From NCBI GenBank assembly GCA_003988855.1, contig QYAI01000084.1, positions 119,560 through 183,559 on the forward strand: a stretch of DNA of 64,000 nt, in the 5' to 3' direction. Positions within the stretch are counted from its first letter, which is position 1. The number at the start of each line of letters is the position of its first letter. Position numbers and translations under genes: made by a program. The notes beneath the pieces were generated by a model. The model saw only the letters and a program-made list of their open reading frames with translations. It was not told the DNA's origin and did no database searches. Source of the stretch: Arachnopeziza araneosa (taxonomy: Eukaryota > Ascomycota > Leotiomycetes > Helotiales > Arachnopezizaceae). Positions 59,097 to 64,000 of the stretch are shown here, in pieces.

Positions 59097-60366
59097 TTAT
59101 GTGGAGATCAAAGGTTCATCCTGTCTCAAAGAGTTGACTGGTGCAGACTTGAACTCCTCCTTTGGCGCCTTGGGAAAGTCCTCGGCCTTGTATGAGGGCT
59201 CCTTCTTGACAGGCTTGGCAGACGCAACTGGCGAAGCAGAGCGGCCACGAGCGTTACCAATCATCTCCTGGGCCTTGGCAGAGTAATCACCAACAAGTGA
59301 CTTTGTGGCCTCGGTAGCGTTGGCAGCATGGTGGCTCGCAAGGGCCTTGAATTGTCCAGTTTGCTCGTTGATGATAGTAGAGGCATTGTTGAGATGATGG
59401 TCGATGAGTTCTTGGTTGGTCTTGTAGATCAAAGGACCGAGGAAGAGAACGGAGGTAGAAATGAGGGCGAGACCCCAGACAGGGACGAACTTGACCAAGA
59501 AGTATGAGAGGAAAGCACTGACAAAGGCCTAAAATGGGTTAGACGAGTCTGAACAAAGAGTTGAGTAAACCTTACAGCAGCGGAAGCGGGCACATTCTCG
59601 GCAAAGATAATGCGTTGAGCCTCGATAACAAAGAAGTTGATAAACTCGTGGAAATCGCCAGTCAAACCATCAAGAGTCTGCTTGGAAACGGTATAGTATT
59701 TTCTTGGGCGGATTTGCGAGGCGAAACCAGTAGAGAACAACACCTTTCCAGCTACCTCAGCCAAAACAGTGACACCCAAAACCATATATGTAAGCTTGAA
59801 TGCATATCGGAGGATATCGAGATATCGGGCAGCGAAGATGAAGACGACAACGGTGGCATAGGCGATAGCGGAGGCTCGAGGATTATTCCAGGAGAGGAGA
59901 TTGTAGAAGAATGAGTGGTAGTGGGTAAGAGGTTGACCTGTAGCGGCAGGAGTGGCAGGAGTTGTGCGAGAAGAAGCAAGGTTGGAGAATTCGGCTTGTG
60001 TCTTTGCGTGTTGATCCTTGACATTGGCTGCGACAGGTCCTATGGTCGGTCGTATTAGCACTGATTTTGATAAAATCTTCATGGTAAGCCGTGCAACATA
60101 CCGTTTGCGATGTTTTGGGTGATTGGGTGATTGGCAACTGCGTTGGCAGCGGCGGAAGCATCTGGAGAGATTGTTAGTTGAGCTGCGGGATAGCTAGGAG
60201 CTTGGATCTGTTTCGGAATTAGCAATTGCAGCAGCAGCAGTGGGAACCTGAAGATAACACGAACCCTACTGTTGACTACAGTGTTCTTAGCATTTTCAAA
60301 TCCAGATGGGACAGAGTCGCTCTCAATGGATGGAACCACTGTATCGTGGGCGGTGAGATCGGACAT
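59097..60366 (-). CDS. RTN1: Reticulon-like protein
   Basis: Four exons (60366-60265, 60207-60102, 60039-59576 and 59528-59097) sum to 1104 nt, giving 367 residues. A soluble N-terminus leads into the reticulon homology domain: HYHSFFYNLLSWNNPRASAI opens the first long hydrophobic hairpin (AYATVVVFIFAARYLDILRYAF and following). A linker with GDFHEFINFFVIEAQRIIF and a second hairpin (FLSYFLVKFVPVWGLALIST) follow. Next is the typical YKTNQELIDHHLNNAS helix. The C-terminus is Lys/Pro/Ser-rich. Reticulons shape tubular ER by wedging into the outer leaflet. The domain order, length and start (MSDLTAHDTVVPSIES) fit fungal Rtn1. All splice joins keep phase. Confidence 0.92.
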
Positions 60367-61719
60367 GATGAAAGCCTGAAGAACTGATTGATTGGATTGT
60401 CGGAGTCAAGAAGCAGTCGATATGCAGTCGAGGATATCTATTCTGCGGCACTTGGAAGGTCTGGGAGAAGTGTCTGAGGATGTGCAGCTTCTTCGGCGAC
60501 AGGAGTCGTCAATTCTGGATTGTTCTTTGTTGGTGGTGGATTGATTGTGCGTGGAGTGTTGACGATGATGCAAGTTATTCGTTAGCTGCTGCACATGAAT
60601 TTATTGGAAGGAGTCGCCTGATCGGTACTAGCACGGGCACACGCGACACCTTTCTTGTTTGCTGTGGCTGACCAACTGTGACGTCGCAAGATATCAAGAC
60701 GATTCGTGAATTTTCGAGAATTCTCTTCTAACGCTATTCCATTCTCTTGTTTTATATCGAGAGCAAACATACATGACGCGTACGCCAATGTCCTTGACGT
60801 ATGTTCCTTCTTCTTTGCACCGTGTTCTCTCTCGGGAATTGAAGACACCTTTTCGTTCCTTTTCTTTTTCTTTGTTTACTTGTGCAGCTTGCATGTGATG
60901 GCATCAGGCAGGAGCCAACCGTGCTGCCTCCTGCCTACATCTGCTGACGAGGTCTGCAAGACATGAGACGTGATCCATGAGTCGCGTCCTCCCTGCTATC
61001 AACTATCAACTCTTCTCGGCTTCAAATAAGTCAAATATACCAAACATTCAGAGGTAGCATTCTTGAGCCAGTGCTCAGAAATACTCTAATCTCAGAATTA
61101 TGAGAACTGCTATTTTAAGACATCTTGAGCAACTCCACAGTGAGGAAGCTAGTCTTTAAATGGCATTGTCGTAGGCTGCCAAACTAGTCATGCCTCTACA
61201 TCAAATAATCTATGTAATTGAAAGATTCCTTAAGCTGAGCTTATCGTGGATTTTGTACCTTCATATTAGCTCTGATGTTATGGCTGGGTTGTCCCTCTGA
61301 CTTCAAGTTCAAAACTCATTCTCGGATTATTTTGGGTAGACTGTTGGTTCAAAGCCCGTCTGAGATTGTTTTAAGTAGGGCTGTTTAATGAGATAAACTC
61401 CCTTGGCATTCAGGACACTTCACTGGATTCTCTTTCCGCCTAATCAGCAGAGACAGTCACTCAGCAAGGGATGAGAATGCTGTCCCATATTTCATGTGAT
61501 TGGGTATCTTCATATCACTTCTCATGACACTTAAGTTTTAGAAGCGTGCACAAACCCAAATCTGAAGACATGTACTAAAAGAATGACATTCCACACCACT
61601 GCATCTCTCAAAATCAAACGTGAAATAACTACAGATTAATCAAAATTCAAACACAATTTCCTATATTCCTTTCATCATCTCCGTTGCCTCCACAATCGCT
61701 TCGTCTTTCTTTCAACTGT
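60367..61719. other. Intergenic upstream of the reticulon gene
   Basis: About 1.35 kb with only small overlapping frames. Pyrimidine-rich stretches (around 60850-60890) and AT-rich parts occur. No gene or repeat was recognised. Confidence 0.5.
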
Positions 61720-62170
61720 TTAACACAGGTCATGGCTGGAAACAAAAGAGCTCAACCCAGGAATGCATTTTGTACACTTGCAGATCTATGAAATCATCTG
61801 TCAGCTCGCGACTCAGGTTGATCTATCGATCAATCAGGCAACAACGCCCAACTCACCTTTGCGATTCCAACACAATCTTCAACCAGCTCTACCCCATCGG
61901 TAGCAATGGCAGCCACGATGCAAACCGCCTCAGCAAGAACGGTGCCGCAGTTAAGGATGCAAGAGATGGAGACGTCAGGCTCAAGTGCTTCTATATGGAG
62001 ATTAGTCTTCGTGATGACTCTTGACATGAATAAATGACTAAGGGAATCTTACGACCAGTAACAGTGATAGTGACCGAACCGGTGTCAGCTCTTGGAACCA
62101 TCTCAATGGTCGGGGAGGCAAGAGAGGAAGTAGCCAGCAAGGCGCTCAAGATTGGGATTGAGAAACGCAT
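61720..62170 (-). CDS. Small secreted cysteine-rich protein
   Basis: Three exons (62170-62053, 61987-61857 and 61776-61720) give 101 residues. A signal peptide (MRFSIPILSALLATSSLAS) is followed by a mature part with Cys residues in the order SCILNC, EAVC, EDC, CTKC and a last LC. If exon 3 starts at 61785 instead, ICK is added and the mature protein has eight Cys rather than seven, which is more usual for disulfide-paired proteins. The Ala-rich AVCIVAAIATDGV between Cys pairs resembles a family of small fungal secreted proteins, but I cannot name it. It could be an effector-like or surface protein. No neighbour gives context. The exon choice is uncertain at both acceptors. Confidence 0.65.
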
Positions 62171-64000
62171 AATGAATTGCTGTAGATTTTTGGTGATCTG
62201 AAGGCAGATTGTTTGTTTTGGTGTATTTGTTGTTGATGATGGTGGAGGTATATACTGAGATGAATCTCTCTTCTTTATAGATTTCAGAGACTGGCAAATC
62301 TACCTCGATATCACAGATCTCGTATTCATCAGTCTATTTCGAGGCCATGAGCTTATGTTCACACCGTGTAGCTAATCAATTTTAGTCTTCGGTCTTTGAA
62401 CCCATTGAGAAGGAGATTTCATATTGTAATGGAACATTGTGGCTGCTTCTTCATTCCTGAATGCTTGACAGAGTCTGTTTTGAGACGATGAGCGAATAAC
62501 ACTCTGCCAGACCAGGATAAAGCGGGATGGATCACACGCCAGTGTCATTTCAGCTGCCATTTGAGATTGAACCAAGACATGTACGTTGTCGATTGAGGAG
62601 TGAGTTGATTAGATACTTCCCTTGTATCACCAACAGTTCGTACAAGAAAGCCTCAGGTAGGCTGCGCATCAATCTTTACATAGATTTGATCAAGATCCCA
62701 AGATCTAATAGGCTTTTTATTCGACTTGGAAGGATTGATTTTCATGTCCTTATCCCTCCATCAAATTCTATTTCTGATGAGACATACCATCAGAGGTTAA
62801 CTCGAGAATAGTTTGATCCTCCGAAATTTACTCTTCATAGTGAACAGCGAGAGAGAAGTTCGCTGGTAAAGTTGCAAGGAGTTGCTCTAAAGAGGAAAGG
62901 ATACCCGAGATGGTACCCCAACACATGGCTAGCCTCCATCCAACAGCCCCTAGCTCAGCCTCAAGCTATTTTGATTACAATCAATCCACAATGTAACACC
63001 TCTCATCCCACATCTAGATCTGCCACCATCTTTCCACCATCTCTCTCTTGCCCTTCTAGAAGAATACGAGAATGCCTCTTTCTTCCTCCTCCCTCTGTAG
63101 CCCCATTTTAATTTAGCCTTAATCAGCTTGTCACTCGCTGCAACTCTACTTCTGCACATCTGACATAATATTAGAAAGGAGGATTGCCGGAACTTAGACC
63201 GAGTATGGAACCCTAGTCATGGATTAATCAATCCCCCGGTGAGAGCGCAGATCCGTTGGGATGGCTTCGGATGAAATACGAGCTTCCCTGCTCCGCCGAA
63301 AATATCCCGCTGCAAGGAAGTTCTGACTGCATATCTGTATTGATATTTGGCCTTAGGAATGAAAGTTGAAAACCTGTCGGGCGGAGTGAATTTTGATGTT
63401 GGAAGGATAAAGAGAAAAGTGTTGCCCCGGGTATGTATGTTACTTGGGAATGCGATACGGTGGTGTGGTAATATTAGCGGGCGCTGTTAGAGAGAGTAAC
63501 GTAACGTCTAGATATGGCTAGCTAGAAGGAGTTCATACTCCATTGCACAAATAAAGTCAGCGTGAGTTTTTTGAAGTATTTTGCACTTTCTATCCTTGTT
63601 ATAGACGTGAATCAGCTGTTCAGTGGCTCTGATATTGCTAAAATAAACTTCCACTAATCTCGTGTCAGCACACATTTTTAGCTCTCGAATTATACTCTCA
63701 CCTACTTAGATACTTTTCTTCCATTAAGAATGTGGAACTTTAAAGCTTCTCTTGTGCTCTGAGTTAAGTTGCAAGCTTTTCGCTCTGATCTAGAGTCCTA
63801 CTGTGATACTAGCTAGGTTTTAATATCATACAATGTATGAGAGCAGCTGGAGCCTTTGTTAGAGCCCAACCAAACAATTCATCAATTACTCACCCTCTCA
63901 ACTATTGTACGAGGGGCAGAGGAGCAGCCAATAAAATAAGAATCTCGTTGGCCCTCAGCTAGCTCTCGATATGTATATTTCGGAAAGACAACCAAAGCAA
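62171..64000. other. 1.8-kb right end without a recognised gene
   Basis: Small frames at 62372-63159 lie on both strands without domains or splice partners. The last 600 bp are AT-rich. A gene starting beyond the window edge cannot be excluded. Confidence 0.5.

Noticed and set aside
1..64000. CRISPR arrays, operons and riboswitches
   Set aside because: The sequence is fungal nuclear DNA; no regularly spaced repeats or bacterial-type signals were seen.

Overview
The window is nuclear DNA of a filamentous ascomycete (Pezizomycotina, most like Leotiomycetes). Genes carry short introns of about 45-90 bp with GT..AG ends and CTAAC/CTGAC-type branch points. The gene families are typical of this group: HET-domain proteins, Zn2Cys6 regulators, P450s, MFS sugar transporters and NmrA-like reductases. 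No prokaryotic, organellar or viral features were seen. Most genes need splicing, so exon coordinates are given in the entries. In most multi-exon models the summed exon lengths are an exact multiple of three, which supports them internally.

Layout. 0.3-5.9 kb: a regulator with both C2H2 and Zn2Cys6 zinc fingers, and an MFS sugar transporter, both on the minus strand. 6.8-9.0 kb: an intact HET-domain protein with a C-terminal WW-like module. 10-13.6 kb: a secreted 3-carboxymuconate-cyclase-like beta-propeller protein and a divergent NmrA-like protein. 15.5-20.3 kb: a large decayed gene encoding B-box, GTPase, RING, patatin and ubiquitin-interacting parts, followed by a damaged Cys/His-rich gene. 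22.4-31.7 kb: a metabolic block with an MDR oxidoreductase, a P450, an ERG4-type sterol C-24(28) reductase and a CYP7-like P450. 31.9-45.2 kb: a HET-gene region with one intact HET gene and four damaged or truncated ones. It also holds an intact membrane-protein gene, a fragment of an Rtc1-like WD40 gene and a 72-bp near-perfect palindrome. 46.1-48.6 kb: a sedolisin (S53) protease pseudogene. 50.1-62.2 kb: mostly ordinary genes, namely CDC45, a flavin monooxygenase, an EthD protein, a 2EXR/F-box-like protein, a reticulon and a small secreted Cys-rich protein.

The main theme is a contrast between well-kept housekeeping and metabolic genes and a set of decaying self/non-self or immunity-type genes (HET, patatin-GTPase). 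Almost all of the premature stops I can place (TGG to TAG, CAG to TAG, CAA to TAA) can be explained by CpA to TpA transitions. That is the signature of repeat-induced point mutation (RIP), although the ancestral codons are inferred. The patatin gene's domain set (B-box, P-loop GTPase, RING, patatin, UIM) is the most unusual architecture in the window and the best candidate for an under-described system, which an intact orthologue in a relative would show.
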